Assembly (NCBI GenBank): GCA_028023455.1
Contig: JAQFVV010006471.1
Location: forward strand, 1,038,123-1,102,122
Length of the DNA: 64,000 nt
Origin: Epiperipatus broadwayi
Lineage: Eukaryota; Onychophora; Udeonychophora; Euonychophora; Peripatidae
Reading direction: 5' to 3'
Position numbers and translations under genes: made by a program. Under the pieces are notes generated by a model. That model saw nothing but the letters and a program-made list of their open reading frames with translations. It was not told where the DNA came from and made no database searches. Positions 10,862 through 24,489 of this stretch are shown here, piece by piece. The stretch's first letter is position 1. The number at the start of each line of letters is the position of its first letter.

Positions 10862-13800
10862 TTAACTGAACGGAGACCTTTGATTTCTCTTTCAGGCCTT
10901 AAAAAAACAGATCAAGCTATATTTCTAGTGTCCACTTCATATATTCTTGTTATTGAAGTTGTTATTACTATATGCTTATTCATATAATAAATGAACATTG
11001 ATACTTTTGAATTTAAGACAAAAAACTCTGTGGTCTTTCTTCTCAGTTGGCTGATAGTCTTTAACTGAAATATCAGATGAGTTTTCTAGAAGAAAGGATG
11101 AACATGTGTGTGCATAATCTCTCTTTTTTGTTGAATAAATATTTACGATTATGACAGGAAAAATTAAATTATGGCTATTAATTTCAGGAACCTGGAGAGT
11201 CACCAGTTAAAGCAATAGTTGGCAGTTGAAAGAGAGAATGCTAAGAATTTTCTGGAGGCAGATCAAAGCTGCCATTCAATGATAACCATTTATTTAGATA
11301 CGTACACTTGCAGATCATTTTCAAATGAAGAAAAATTGCATGAATTGGCAAAAGACTAAATGGGACATTGTTGGACTTTGTGAAGTTAGAAAGAAGGTGA
11401 AGAGACAATTAATTAAAGAAATGGATATGTGCATTAGTATAAATGCACAAGCAGAGAAAAATTCATTTTACAAAAATCAAGAACAATATCAAAGTGATTC
11501 ATGGTATATCAGACAAAGTGGCAAAATGAGTTTTCAATTTAATACAAGACATCAAATGCAGATAAATTCTCATTGTGGTTAAGAAGTAAAAAAAAATTAA
11601 TTTTTAAAATCAAACATTTTAAAATTATGGGATACTTTAATGATAAATTAAAAGATGAAAAAGCTGTGGATAAATTTGCTCATGGTAATAGAAATGAAAG
11701 ACAAGGCAGAATTATGAAGTTCACCTTTAAAAAAATGTATGTGACAAAGTCTTTCTTTGAAAATGCTAAACATAAATGAACATGAAAGCAAAATCATAAT
11801 GCTGTTAATAGATTCAACACAAAGAATAATCAATGATAGTGAAATGGGAGATACACATTATTGAAAAACTATTGAGACAAAAACTATTAAGAATGATAGC
11901 ATTGACAATGGATGTTTCTAATCTTCAAAAACATTCCAATAAAATAAAATTAAAATTTGCAAGTCATTTATTTTAAAATATTAACCAACTTTGAAGATGA
12001 TTCAGATTTTATTAAAACTGTTAGGAAGATACTCTATTACAAATTGAAAAAAAGATAATTGGTACCAAAAACAGCTATTTATCATGAAATTTTCTACTGA
12101 GATAAGAGAACATATGAAGAAAATAAATAAAATAAATTTTATAAAATAATCTATTAAAATGAATTAAATAGCCAGAGTTTTGCAAAATAGTAAAAACATT
12201 TAATAATAATATAAAAAATATATTATAGTGAATTGGCAAAGAAAGCTGAACAAGAGAATAAGTCTTACAATTGTAAAACAACATCTTGGTATTGGTTAAA
12301 AAAGTTGTTTCTGCAATAAGAAGAAACGCTGAACTGTTATTGAAAAAAGACATGATACCATGGAATGAGTGTAAGAGTCCTATTAAAATATATGTATGTA
12401 ATAAAGAAGTAGCAATTTTCTCCATAGAGTATTGCTGCCTAGTGAAATCATAGTAATCAATGGAAGCTAGAAAGTTAATGCATCAAATTCCTATCTAGTG
12501 CTTTCTCATCCAATATCTCCAGACTAGTTTCTAACTTTTATCATTGAGAAATCTTGGATCTAAGTGCATAGCACCTAGCTCTTTTGATCTAATGCATTTC
12601 TCCAGTAGTTATTTTTTAACTTTTTAGTTAACTATAAAGCTATGATTCCAAAGTGAAAACACAATAATGGTTTCAATCTAAGTTAATTTGTTTGTGTAAT
12701 CATACAGACCTGAACTCAATTTTTAGTTTGGTATCATTGCTTTATAGTTCACTAAAAAAAAGTGAAAAGTGGCTTCTGGAGTGATGCAATGCATTAGATC
12801 CCAAGATCTAGATACAGTGCAATTAGATCTAAGGCTGCTCATTGATGAAAACTATAAGCTAAAAACTAGCCTGAGGATATTATATGAGTTGGTACTAAAT
12901 AGGAATTTTGACACACAAATCGTCTAGCATACATAGATTACTATCGCATGCACTAAATAGTAAAGTTGATGGAGAAAGTTGCTACTGTGTTAACAGTTTG
13001 TGTAACATGAAAAATAATGATCATATAATGTTCTAATGGTTTCATAATAAACAAGAAAATATCTCCTACAGTTATTACATTTTTTGAACTACCCAGCATT
13101 TAAAATGAAGAAGTGATACTTACAATTAAATCGATGAAGAAGAGGAAAGCTCCAGAAAATGATTGAATTATTGTTATTTTAAAAGATACAAGTGAAGAAA
13201 TAAATATTGACAAATTTCTAAATAATGAAGATATGCCAGATAACTAAAAGAATGCAGTATTAATATTGATATTTAAGAAAGACAACAAAGAAGATATTAG
13301 AAATTATAGACCTAGCAATTTTCTATCAATTTTATACAAAATCTTTGCCAAGATAATTACAACTCATGTCTAATGAACTTTAAATTCTGATCTATCTAAA
13401 GAAGGTGGACTTTAAAAAGGTTTTGACATAGTAGATTATTTCCAACTATTGAGAGAAGTTATAAAAAATTCTAATGAATGTGAGTTGTCATTATGCTTTG
13501 GATTTGTAGATTATAAAATAAGGTTTAATTTTATAAACTCTTCTACAATGATTAAAGCATCAGATTATCAAGATATATACTTTAGATATTGTCATTTTCT
13601 AAAGAATATTTATCAAAATGCAACAATAACGTTTAGATTATTTGGTGATACCACAACGATTAACATTGAGAAAGGTATGTGTCAGGATGATGAAACCATT
13701 TCCAAACTATTTAAGAGATTAAAATGAAAAACTAAGGAAATAAAAGCAAATGATCATCTAGCATCTGTAGATGATGTAGTTGTTTTTGAAAATGGTCTTC

Positions 13801-14485
13801 AGACCTTTAAGAAATATTGCAAGTGTTATTATATGAATGTAAGAAAGTAGTACTGAAATAAAATAATATTTGATGATTTTTTTCAGAAGGATAAAATAAA
13901 GATTGATAATCATAAATTATAAGAAGTTAACAATTACTAATATCTTGGTCTGATTATTAGCACAGACAAAAACATAATGAATAAAATTAATCATGGAATT
14001 AAGCTAAGTTGGAGGGTTGTTGGTAAAAGTAATTTAAAAAGAAAATATTACTATATGTATGAAAAGGAAGGTTTTAAATACATGATGTTTTGCCAATTCA
14101 TACATATGGATTTGAGACTTAGAACTGAAATTCAATAAAATATGGAGATATCTATGTTAGAAATTACAAGAAGGAGTCAAAAATGAAATACATATGTGAA
14201 AGAACAAACAGATCACATTGATACTATTGACACAAAAAAAGTGAAGTGGAACAGAATTGAATATCTATTGATAGAAGAAATAATAATAGATGGTCAGTTG
14301 AAGTTTAAGTAGGATTCTGATTATAAAAGACTGAGAAAGAGACCACATATAAGAAGAATAAAGAAAATATTTTTTTTTTACTGGTTTATGAAGAAGAGAA
14401 GTTATACATAAGAGTAATTAGATGAAAGAGATAATTATTTTCTTTCTTCAGTGGATTTCTAATCGTTAAAAAGTGATGATGATGT
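10862..14485 (+). mobile_element. old RTE-type LINE copy, interrupted by a foldback element
   Basis: This decayed plus-strand copy belongs to the same family as 38466-41695. The 5' leader matches at about 10862-10985. Endonuclease traces include WDIVGLCEVR (11360) and a MGYFND-like GDFNA segment (11625). Reverse transcriptase traces at 13449-13730 include LCFGFVDYKIRFNFIN, and the YADD-equivalent region is at about 13765. The 3' end, rich in GATGATGATG, is near 14480. Many stops and frameshifts make it non-functional. A foldback element lies at 12404-13040, exactly where the better copy is continuous. Confidence 0.8.
12404..13040. mobile_element. foldback / MITE-like element with long inverted arms
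   Basis: Arms at about 12406-12655 and 12729-12990 are imperfect inverted repeats of some 250 bp around a short spacer. Matching inner landmarks include TAACTATAAAGCTATGATTCC and its partner, and outer landmarks include AGTAGCAATTTTCTCCAT versus ATGGAGAAAGTTGCTACT. No coding capacity is visible. It interrupts the RTE copy: LINE sequence stops near 12404 and resumes near 13045, and a similar AATAAA(G/C)AAG string lies at both junctions, possibly a target duplication. About 50 bp at the right end lie outside the visible arms. Confidence 0.7.
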
Positions 14486-15752
14486 TGATACAAACTTATA
14501 TGTGAATCATACACATCTATATATAGAATAAGTTAGAATATTTTTATTAATTTTATAATTTGTGATTCCGTTTTTTAACTTTGTAGATAGAAAACATTTT
14601 TAAATGCTTAACATCATATCAAATTTAGCACTTCAATACATTATATTCTCTGCCTATATATTCTATCTGAAAACTATTAACAATTAAAACTTTTTAGAAT
14701 GTCTTAAGGTAATTATTACAATGTAAATAGATATCTACTTTTCCCATGAATTTTTTTTTTTTAATTTTGCACTGTTCATTTATTTTACATTTTCAATCCA
14801 ATGATAGTGTGATATTACAATAATGCATTTTATAGTATTACCCCCAGCAAAGTAAAAACACAATAATTCATTTTATTATCTTGCAATCGTATATTTTTAA
14901 TTTCATGGTATTTTCTTAAATGAAATCTTTTTAATATTTTTATGTTGTATCAATAGGGTGTTGAAGTTTTAATTCCATACAATAAATAAAATAAAATAAT
15001 AGCTCTACATATAGCTAATGGAATAGCTGAAGTTATTTCCCTGTGACAAAATATCCTCTCTTTTAACTTATTAAAAGTAAAAGCAACTCATTGAATTTGT
15101 AGTACAGCTCAACATCTTTCTATTTTTAAAACTATAAAGATATTAAAATTAAAGTACATTCTCAAATTGGTAACAATTTGCCAACTGGTTTATAAAGAAC
15201 TAAAATTTGTTGAACCCTTAATTATTAAACAAAATCTCTATACATTGTCTTTATATTAAATACATTTTGTAGATTCTCTTTTGAAGTGACAAAAATAGTA
15301 TAATCTTCAGTCTACTATAAATCCAGAATTTAAAAATATGAAGTTTTAGTTTAACTTTTACTCAATTCAAATTTAAAATTCTACAATCAAATCTGTATTG
15401 CATTTTTATCTCTGATTTATTAAACTGCCTGTAAACAATTGCAAAGACCACTGCCATTAAAATTGAAGTCAATGTTGGAGCAAGTAAATGATCCTTCATT
15501 AACACCGTTTTTCATCCCAGATGCCTCACATTTTCTGTATTTAATATTTTCTCTCATTCCATCATGGAGAAACTCTATAATATAAATAAACTGTGGTGGA
15601 TAATCAACTAATTTCAAATAATGGCATATCTTTGATGATTAAAGAAGTCAAATGTTTTGATCAAATCAATAAAAACAATGTATACTACATTCTTTTGTTT
15701 CCAAAACTTTTCTTGCATTTGCTAAGCAAAAAATCCATAGTATTTCTTGATT
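14486..15752. other. intergenic DNA, nothing recognised
   Basis: AT-rich sequence between the RTE copy and the hAT element. The short minus-strand open frame at 15420-15617 shows no family motif. Confidence 0.4.
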
Positions 15753-18371
15753 CTCTAAAATGATGCTTCTCAATGTTTGAACCACATATTCCCAGGGAGC
15801 CACAGAACTTTTTGTGGGGGGCCTCAAAAAAGTCCGATGGTGGTGAAAGTCACTGACAAAAAACAAATTTGTATATAAAGACCAAATAAAACATACATTT
15901 ACAATCTTTTAAAAAAGGAAATAAATTAATTTTTATGTAAATATGAGATAATATCCCAATGAGGAGAAATTTGATCATTTATTAAAACTGGTGGATAAAG
16001 TTTGTCAGAAGATCCCTTGCAAACATTATTTTATGAGATCGCACAGTTAGAAAATTATCATTAGACTATTACATACTTACTTGTGATTTTTGTGTAAGAA
16101 TGTGTAAATACTTGGCTCACTAATGCCTAATCATGAGCATCAAGACATACAATACATGTCCTGTTTATCATGTGTCTACCATGTGTCTCTTACATGTCAA
16201 TGGCAGATATGGGTATATAGCAAGGAAAATACAGTGAAATTCAGGGATTTTGCCAATAAGAGATTTAAAGTATTTGAAGTTTAACATATTAACCATTAAA
16301 ATAGAAGTGGGTAATTAGAAAAAGTTCAAAAGATGTTGCAGAGAATGATAATGTTGGCAAATCAAACACATCTGGACTAGTCACATTGAAATAGTAATAA
16401 TCCATGTTGATTTTTGAACCTAGAGCTAAATGACAAAAAAAATCCAAAGAAAAAAAAATGAAAATATGATGCCATATATATATATAATATAGATTTATCC
16501 AATCAAATATTGATCCTAATAAACCATTATCTGTTATTTGCCAAAAACAATTATCAATTGATTTTAAATGCCAGGCTAATTTATTTGCCACTTGGAAACC
16601 ATTCATGCACTATATAAAAATATAAAACAACAGAGTTTTTCCAATGAAAGACAGAAGAATTTAAATGACAATCAGCATTCTTTTCAGAACCATTAAAGAA
16701 AATTTCTGTGTTCAATGATATAATTAAAAGAAGGGTGGATTCTCTTGCCAATCATATTATGTCTACTTTAATGTCATGGATAAGACAAAGCAATTATTTT
16801 GCCATTCAGTTCAATGAATCAATTCACAATACAAACATTGCTAATTTAATGATTTTTGTGAGATATTGCATAATTTTCAAATTCATAAAGACCTTCTGTT
16901 TTGCAAAAATTTTCTTGGTACAACCAAGGAAAACATATATTTGAAAAAGCAATTTTTTTAAAAAAAAAATGCACTTGATTGGAAAAAGTATATTAGAATT
17001 TGCACTGACGGTGCTGCAGCCATGACTGGCAGAGTATTAGGATTTGCAGCAGAAGCCAAAAATGTTTTTCAGAATGCAAGACAGATTCATTGCATTATTC
17101 ACAAAGAAAATTTAGTTTTTTGTCAAATAGAAGATTCTCTTATTAAAGTACTATCAGAAGTTTCAAAGGTAAAAAATTTCATAAAAACAATGCTACCAAT
17201 AGAAAACTGTTTATGCTAAGAGATGTATTCTAATTATGAAGTGCTTTTGTATCATCCAGAAATGAGATGGCTATCTTGTAAAAAATTTCTCAAAAGCATT
17301 TTATCATTAAAAGATGAATTGAGAATTTTTTTAATTAATAAAAACCATGAATTAGCAACCAAGTTTTGTGATCAAAAAGGATTGTTACTTTTTTTTTGAA
17401 GGATTTTTTTAAAAAAGTGAATGAATTGAATATCTCTCAGCAAGGACAAAGTATAAATATATTATGCCTAAATACATGATTGCAAGATTTCTAAAATAAA
17501 CTCTCTGCATGGGCACATAGCTTTAAAAATTGTAATATAGAAATGTTCTCATATCTTTATAAATTTATTGAAGAAAATAATATTTTGATTATCTGAAGAT
17601 AACAAAAATATTATAATTAATCACCTTGAGAATTGTATGATTTTTTTTTAAAAGTATTTTTCAAATTTAGATGAAAAGAAAAATGTGAATTTCAACATTT
17701 ACCATCATCATCTCATTGGAAATTAATAGAAATAAGAGCAGATACAATACCTTAAGCAGAATTTCATAATTCTGATATATCAGAATTTTGGATTCCATAT
17801 CTAAGGAAGAGATATACGATCTGATTTCTTTTGTTTCAACTTATTTATGTAAAATTGCTTTTTCATCATTTTTGATAATTAAGAAAAAACAAAGATCGTC
17901 TGTATCAGAAGAAACAGAAAAAAAATTAAGAGCTGCAGTTTCAAATATTTTTCCTGATATTTATTGTCTCTGTAATAATATTCAGTCATATCCATCTCAT
18001 TTTACATTATTGTTATTGAAAAATGAATAAAAATTATTATTGAATATTGTTAGTAAGTTATGTTTCTTTTTTCTTATTTATAAATGTAATGTAAACATAA
18101 AACTATTAATATATGTATACAATAATAATAAAATAAAACTACTTTGTTATAAATGTAATAAATGTATAAAGTGAGTTTGATAATGGTAAATAAAGATGTA
18201 ACAATAAATATATACTATGGTTTTGCTCAAATGTAAAATTTACCCCCATTTTCATAACACCCTATATATTTTACATTGTGCATACATTATTAGTTGATAG
18301 GGACTAAGAAATATATTATTATTTTTCAGGGGACCCTCATATCAAAAATTTTGAGAAGTATTGCTCCAAAA
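15753..18371 (+). mobile_element. hAT DNA transposon (decayed) with TIRs and TSD
   Basis: The element spans 15761-18363. The left end TGATGCTTCTCAATGTTTGA and the reverse complement of the right end, CAATACTTCTCAAAATTTTT, share the TTCTCAA core typical of hAT (Charlie/ZBED-type) terminal inverted repeats. The flanks CTCTAAAA (15753-15760) and CTCCAAAA (18364-18371) match at 7 of 8 positions, as expected for a hAT 8-bp target duplication. A broken transposase gene on the plus strand fills the interior. Ends, duplication and gene family all agree. Confidence 0.85.
16680..18030 (+). pseudogene. hAT transposase of the ZBED5/FAM200 type, broken
   Basis: This encodes remnants of a hAT-superfamily transposase. 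In order: KRRVDSLANHI and a FAIQFNESIH segment (16708-16830; the family's first catalytic Asp position reads N here), then CTDGAAAMTGRVLGFAAEAK (about 17000-17060), QIHCIIHKENL (17083-17112), EMRWLSCK (about 17262), and the C-terminal dimerisation region with STYLCKIAFSSF and KLRAAVSNI (17835-17950). The pieces lie in different frames separated by stops, so no protein is made. The BED zinc finger was not found. The closest family known to me is the ZBED5-like group. It fits between the TIRs and in their orientation. Confidence 0.85.
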
Positions 18372-19735
18372 CTACTTTGAATCTCTGGAAATTATTCATC
18401 TATAACTAAAAAACAATATCTAATCAATGAAATTCTTAGAAGTATGTTTGCTGTAAGATTAATAATGATATTTCACAATAATTATTGATATCTTGTCTAT
18501 TTGCAATATACTTTTAAAAAACTTAAAAATAAAACATATTAAATGGGTTTTTTTTTTTAAATTATCATTATCAATAGCAACCACTAACAAATGAGAATAG
18601 GCATTTCATTTTCAAAAGAATAAAATATAGAAATATTACAACAACAAGAAGAATACACCCCAGTTTCATGATGACTATTCAAATCAATTTATGAACCATA
18701 TATACAACATGATAATCTATTATAATATTTATGTGATAATTTGAAAAGCTATCTTTTAGGGTTTTTTATAGCAAACTATTCTTTTTTTTAAAAAAAAGAC
18801 TTCATTACTTTGTCTAGAGTGTACTACATTCTCAATTATATTTAGTCAATGACAACATTCAATATTGCATGTCTTTAGACAGCATTTGAGATTATCTTTA
18901 TAATGTAAATGTTATCTTCCTCCTCCACAAAAATTATTCTCAAGTTCTCTTTAAAATATTTTTGGAAACGTATTGTTCATTTATTTCACATGTCCAATTC
19001 AATAAAAATGTGACTACAATAGTGGGCATATAGTATCATTTATAAGAAAATTAAAGAATGTATTGATTGGTTTTATGATCATGCCATCATATTTTTGATA
19101 TATGACAGAGTATCATTCATAAATAAAATTTCCTTAATGTCTTATGTTAATTCACAATGTTTTTATAACCAATCAAGATGAGTAATGTTTAAATGAAAAT
19201 AATTAGACTCAGTTCATTAACTTCTGGTTTCTTGGTAGTTGTGACCTATGCCCAATGTGGCTGCCAGGTGACACTGCAGTACTATCAACAACCACCATGA
19301 AGCATGCAAGTAATAAATTTCTATCCAAAAATGGCTGAAATTGATAAATTAAAAATGCCTAAGGCAAAAATAAATCGAAGAAATCTTTATAAAATACAGA
19401 TGTTCTTATAAAAATGTTTAGAGCAAATATGAGTCTGAACAAGATTTAAATGCACCATCCTGTAACAAGCAAATTCATGTAAGTTTAAGTTTTTACTTGT
19501 TTATACTGATCTTGTTGTTAGAATTAGGATCAGAATAAAATAAGATTTTAAGGAATAATAACAAATAAGTGATTATAAATAATTTGTTTAAGGCATAACT
19601 ATAAAATATAAATAATGTTTAAACAAAAATGTAATTTATTTTGATATAATTAATGAATAATATTTAAGTATTTTCTTCTTCACCTGGAATTTTTGGCAGC
19701 CATGAGTGTTGCACACTGAGCAGGTTCACCCCTGA
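18372..19735. other. intergenic DNA, nothing recognised
   Basis: AT-rich sequence with poly-A/T runs. A slightly GC-richer patch at 19215-19310 has no recognisable structure. Confidence 0.4.
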
Positions 19736-19737
19736 TG

Positions 19738-20045
19738 AAAGAACAAATAACTATCATTGACACTATCAAAACAATTATGAAACTAAAATTGAGCTAGGCT
19801 GAACATGTTGTTAAAAGAAATGATAATAGATAAACAGTTAAAGTTATAAATTGGATCCTGAGACATTGCAAAAGAATTAGAAAAAAAACCACAAATAAGA
19901 TGAATGAATAAAATAGGATTTGCTGATATGTTGTGAAGGAGAGAAGCTAGGAATCAGAATGACTGGGTTAACTAAGAGAGACTTTCATTCTGCATTGGAT
20001 TGATAGTGTTTGAAATAATTATGATGAGGAAGATATGGAGTTAAA
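19738..20045 (+). mobile_element. RTE LINE 3'-end fragment
   Basis: This 0.3-kb piece aligns by eye with the 3' end of the RTE copy at 38466-41695, starting at the equivalent of 41446 (GAACAAACAGGTGTTACTGA). It includes the AGGCTGAACATGTTGTTAAA segment (the WAGHIVRRDDNRW coding region in the better copy) and the terminal GATTGATAGTGTTTGAAATA region. It is a 5'-truncated, stop-ridden copy. Confidence 0.75.
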
Positions 20046-21311
20046 GAATTACTAAATGCAGAATTTGTAGTGGAGATAGTCTAGTATATTAGTATGTACT
20101 TGATTTTGTTTATATTTCGCTCTTATAACTTTACTATTACAAAAATTTTTTTATTTCATCTGTTTATTTTTGAAATAATAAATCCAAATATTAAATCACC
20201 CCACATGGCTAAGAAATTCAGTACCACCCTCTGTGAAAAAAATATATAAATATATTAAAGTCTATATTTCAAAATAGCCGGCCTAAAAGTAGTATATATA
20301 TATAGAGAGAGAGAAAGAGGGAAATATGTTATTTTTTAAAGCGTCATTTAATTAATTCGGTACATAAAACCTTTACATATAATTGCTTTTAGTTAATTTT
20401 TATTATATTAATGGCTTTTAATTCTGAATTGGTTGGAAAAATTAATTAAAATGCAAATGAAATAACCTTACTATCATATATTAAATTTACATGCAAAGTT
20501 AAAAGATATCATGATGAGAATAAACTATTAAATACTTGAAATTTCTGAATTTATAGTCTTTAAAAAGATAAAAATCACTAATTGCTTTTTAAAAAAAATA
20601 ACTTAAAAAAATAAACAAAAACTACTAGATAAAAAATGACTAAATAACAGATAGAAAGCGTGAAAATGAGAGATAAAGTCAACAGAACTATTTTGAAGTT
20701 CTTTAAAAACTGAGTTTTTATTAAAAAAATAAAATATGAATAATGATTATAATTTGAATTATGAAAAGTATTTACATTATGTAGAGTAAATAAAGAGTCA
20801 TTGAGGCCTAATAATTAGAAAGTAAAACTTTAGTAAATCCAAAATGCCCTAGCTAAATGCAATACTTTTCACCTCTTGATGATATCTCCTTTTATATTGA
20901 AATCTAAAGTTTTATTGTTTCTTTTTAAAAAAATTTCATAAGTAAAATCTGTATGTGTTTTTATCATTTTGATTTGCTGTCATTTTTTTGGTTTGATAAA
21001 AATTTCTAATATTTATTGAGACAGAATGGTCTCGTGACACAAAAAAATATTATATGTGTGCATATATTTAAAGCTTGAAAAGTAGAAATAAACACAAACA
21101 AAACTAAAAATGTAATTATTCAAAATACTATGAAGTAACTGAAATATTAATTAATATTTTTAAAATACTGTAAGTTATTTAAAATCAGATTTAAAAAGAA
21201 TTTTATTTATTAGAAATATTTTTATTAAATTTATATAAAACATTTTAATGTAACATAGAAAAAAAAATTTTTTGGATAAAACTAAGGTTTTCTATATAAT
21301 GTGCATTAATT
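20046..21311. other. intergenic DNA, nothing recognised
   Basis: Very AT-rich, with a short GA-dinucleotide run near 20304. No coding or structural feature was identified. Confidence 0.4.
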
Positions 21312-21441
21312 GTGCTTTTATTTAGGGAATTAAGAAATTTTTTTAACAATTAGATCTAATAAATGTAAGCTGAAAAGTGCTTTTATTTAGGGAATTAAGA
21401 AATTTTTTTAACAATTAGATCTAATAAATGTAAGCTGAAAA
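21312..21441. repeat. perfect 65-bp tandem duplication
   Basis: The unit beginning GTGCTTTTATTTAGGGAATT occurs twice without a mismatch, at 21312-21376 and 21377-21441. The identity of the copies implies a recent duplication or an assembly error. Confidence 0.95.
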
Positions 21442-21879
21442 ACAGGTCTTTATAATTAAATTATTATCTTTTCATTAATTAAGATGGAAAATAATTTGAA
21501 GTAATTCCCTTGTTTTCAAAATCCATTGTATATTGTAAGTAATGGGTCTGTATAAACTAGTTGATTAAATTAGTTACAGAGAATTCAGATATAGAGAGTG
21601 TAAGTCAGCATCAAATACAGAACAATTGCTGCTAATCTTCATGTTGGTCAAGTATGAACTTCCATAGAAATAGGGATACCTTTTCTAGTATGCTTTATAG
21701 CCCAATATGTAAAAAATAGACCATGTGTTTATATAAAATTCAGAAATAGTAGTAAAACCAAGAATCACCAATGTGTATCTTTATTCTGAACATGACAATA
21801 AAAAGCATGAGACTTCAGTGCTATGTTTATATATGTATGAAAATACAGCGGGAGAAAGTCTACTGTCACTCATATATAT

Positions 21880-23629
21880 TGTAATGGGCACACGACGATC
21901 GAAGGCTAAACTTCCCTTTTATGAGTACATAATGGAGAATTCTATAATTCAAAATTTTCCACTTTCCGTTACCGCAAGCAGAGAGAAATACGGAAATAGA
22001 TGAGTCTATCTCCGTATTTGACCGAACCTGTATGCTATACGGATATAGCCCCAGGTTATTTTTCCCGATCAACTTTCTCCCGACTGCTGTAAGATCTGAC
22101 AGAGTTACAGCCCTTGGATGATTTATAAATTTAACGGAATCAAACACTGCACCAGCAATTTCCATGTGTTAATTCAATAATAAAAAAAAAATGAATAATA
22201 GTTTTCCCACCCTAAGACTAGACTATCCCTTTTTGGATGTGGTGAAGAACGAGACAAGACAGATTTAAATAGAAAAATATATTTAATAGAATAAATCAAT
22301 CATAAAAAGATCTATAAAACACATTAACATTAAATAAAACAGATTATGATCTATAGTGCTACAAGAAAAAAAAACACATAAAAAAAAAAACTCTTATAAA
22401 TGATGGTACATTTATAAATCGTTATTCTGGGTATTTATCAAAAAAATTCAAGAATGTCTTTATCATTCACAAAACGCATGTGGCCATTGTATAAGTAAAC
22501 GATGTGCACATTGAAATATATAAAAAAGTATGTATCTTTACCTAGGTTTTAGTCTATGAATTTATCCGATGTCCTGCCGACTGCCACATGGATTTCTCCA
22601 CTTCTTTAGGAGGGACGGTCGCTCTTAGGTTAGATTTGGTTGTGTATAGCTTCTCAGTGTTAAGGCATCACAGACAAGGCATAAAGGACAAGGCATCAGG
22701 ACAAGGCAACTAAATGAATCGACTGGCAGGTGCTATGATGGTGGTTATTACATCTTGACAAGAAACATTAGTGGATTAAGTCCAGATCAACCAGCAATCA
22801 CGATGGCCTTAGCCAGCCATTCTAGATGAAGCACCGATGTTAAAAGTCATATTTGTTAACTATATCGGTTGATTATCGGAGCTGTGTTCCACCACCCTCT
22901 CACCATGAAGTCTCTAGCTCTAATCTCTCTTGAAAAACTTTTTTTTTAAATTAAAAAATTCCACCAGCCTTTGTTTTTCCGATCCTTTGTTTCACTTTTA
23001 TTAACACCTTTTTTCTTACTATGCCTTCGGTCATATGTAAATTGGTTTTACCCACTCTCGTAGCACTATGTACCTTTATTTATTTCAATATTCTTGATTT
23101 TAATTAAACAGATTTTAATACGTTTTTTTTTTTTTTTTTAAATTTGGACAAGCATTTATTATTTCTGTCTATATCCTGCTTCAAATACACTCTATACATG
23201 CATTTCGTTTATTGTCAAAGGTGTACTTTAAAACCCTGATCCTTATCTTCTGATCATGTCTAACTTTCTCTGTTTTGCACCCTATTTAAGGGTTTTCATT
23301 TTTTTTTAAACTTTACTTTCTTTCAAAATCGGATTTTAACTTGCATTTTATTTATATTTCTTTATCGCTTTATTTTTTAACATACATTTCCAATATCTCT
23401 AATTTTATATTTTAATTTCACCAAAACCCGAACTTTGGAGGGTAAAAGATAAGAATCTTTTGATTCTAATTCCCTCTCTTTTTTTAATTAGTTGAAACAT
23501 TTCTTTGTTCTGTAAATTTTTCCAAGCTCGCTTTTTCTTTTTTTTCTTTTTTTCTTCCAAACCTAATATTTAATATTCTTTGAATGTTTAATATTTATAT
23601 GTGTGACTGCAGTATGTGCCATCATCACA
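21880..23629 (-). repeat. 3' LTR of the minus-strand element
   Basis: A 1,750-bp LTR copy starting TGTGATGATGG on the minus strand and ending CCCATTACA. It carries a 32-bp segment absent from the 5' LTR, so the two have diverged since insertion by substitution and at least one indel. Confidence 0.92.
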
Positions 23630-23650
23630 TTACACTGTTCCCTTCCTTTA
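23630..23650 (-). promoter_or_regulatory. polypurine tract before the 3' LTR
   Basis: On the minus strand AAAGGAAGGGAA is followed by CAGTGTAA and then the 3' LTR start. The purine run lies in the expected place for plus-strand DNA priming in reverse transcription, but it is separated from the LTR by 8 nt. Confidence 0.65.
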
Positions 23651-24489
23651 AAATTTTTTTTGTAAAAAAAAATTTTAAATTTTTGCACCGAACACTAGAT
23701 GCTCCCAACTAGTGTTCAAACCTTTTAGATTTACGCATTCCTAATATGATTTAGTGATGAGGTTAATCTCTAAAGAGGCAACCAGGTAAATTATATCTTT
23801 TTCTTGATGACCCAACCAGCATTGCCGAACCAATTTAATCTTGTCATCCTGCTTTATACTCGTATATACAGGTTCGGATCCACAGGATATCTCTGTGACC
23901 CGATTAAACCTGTTCATACATCACATCCTGCAAATGATAAACCCCTAAGTGCCAACTCTGGTCACTATTACCGAGGTGGGTTGGGAGGCTGGCATCTTTT
24001 TGTCCAACTCATCCATAAGCTCAGTATATTTTCTGATAGCTCTTAATTTATACAAGGGGTTCTTTCCCCCATAGACTGGTCTCTGAACCATTGACTCACG
24101 ATATCTGTCCAATATCTAACTGGAAATCTTAATCCAGTGAGTCATTATGAGAATGGGATCTCTGTCCCTGTGTTCTCTGTACGATAAGATTTGGTGCACC
24201 GCAGAACATACATGAATGAATAATGAAGAAGGCATCACCCAATACTGTTCAGACCTATCTACCAATATCTAAACCTACATGACTTCAGCCTCTATCTATG
24301 ACCTCACACCATTATTTATTAGATGCTTTCTTATTTTATCATAATGTCCTTCATCCCTTTTCCCCCTTATCTGCTTATCATTTCTTTATGCTATCAGGAT
24401 CAATATTACAATCCAGTCTCCATGACTTGTAGTCCATTTCCATTTCCAATCTTGTTATCAGTCAATCCTTCCTTTATCTGTGACTGCCC
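23651..24489 (-). other. non-coding 3' part of the LTR element
   Basis: The 0.84 kb between gag and the polypurine tract lacks any protease or pol-like motif in all frames. In an autonomous Ty3-like element, several kb of pol would lie here. Confidence 0.6.

Noticed and set aside
21773-22003. Plus-strand 76-codon frame across the LTR edge
   Set aside because: It spans the junction of host DNA and the LTR, opposite the element's strand, and has no motif.
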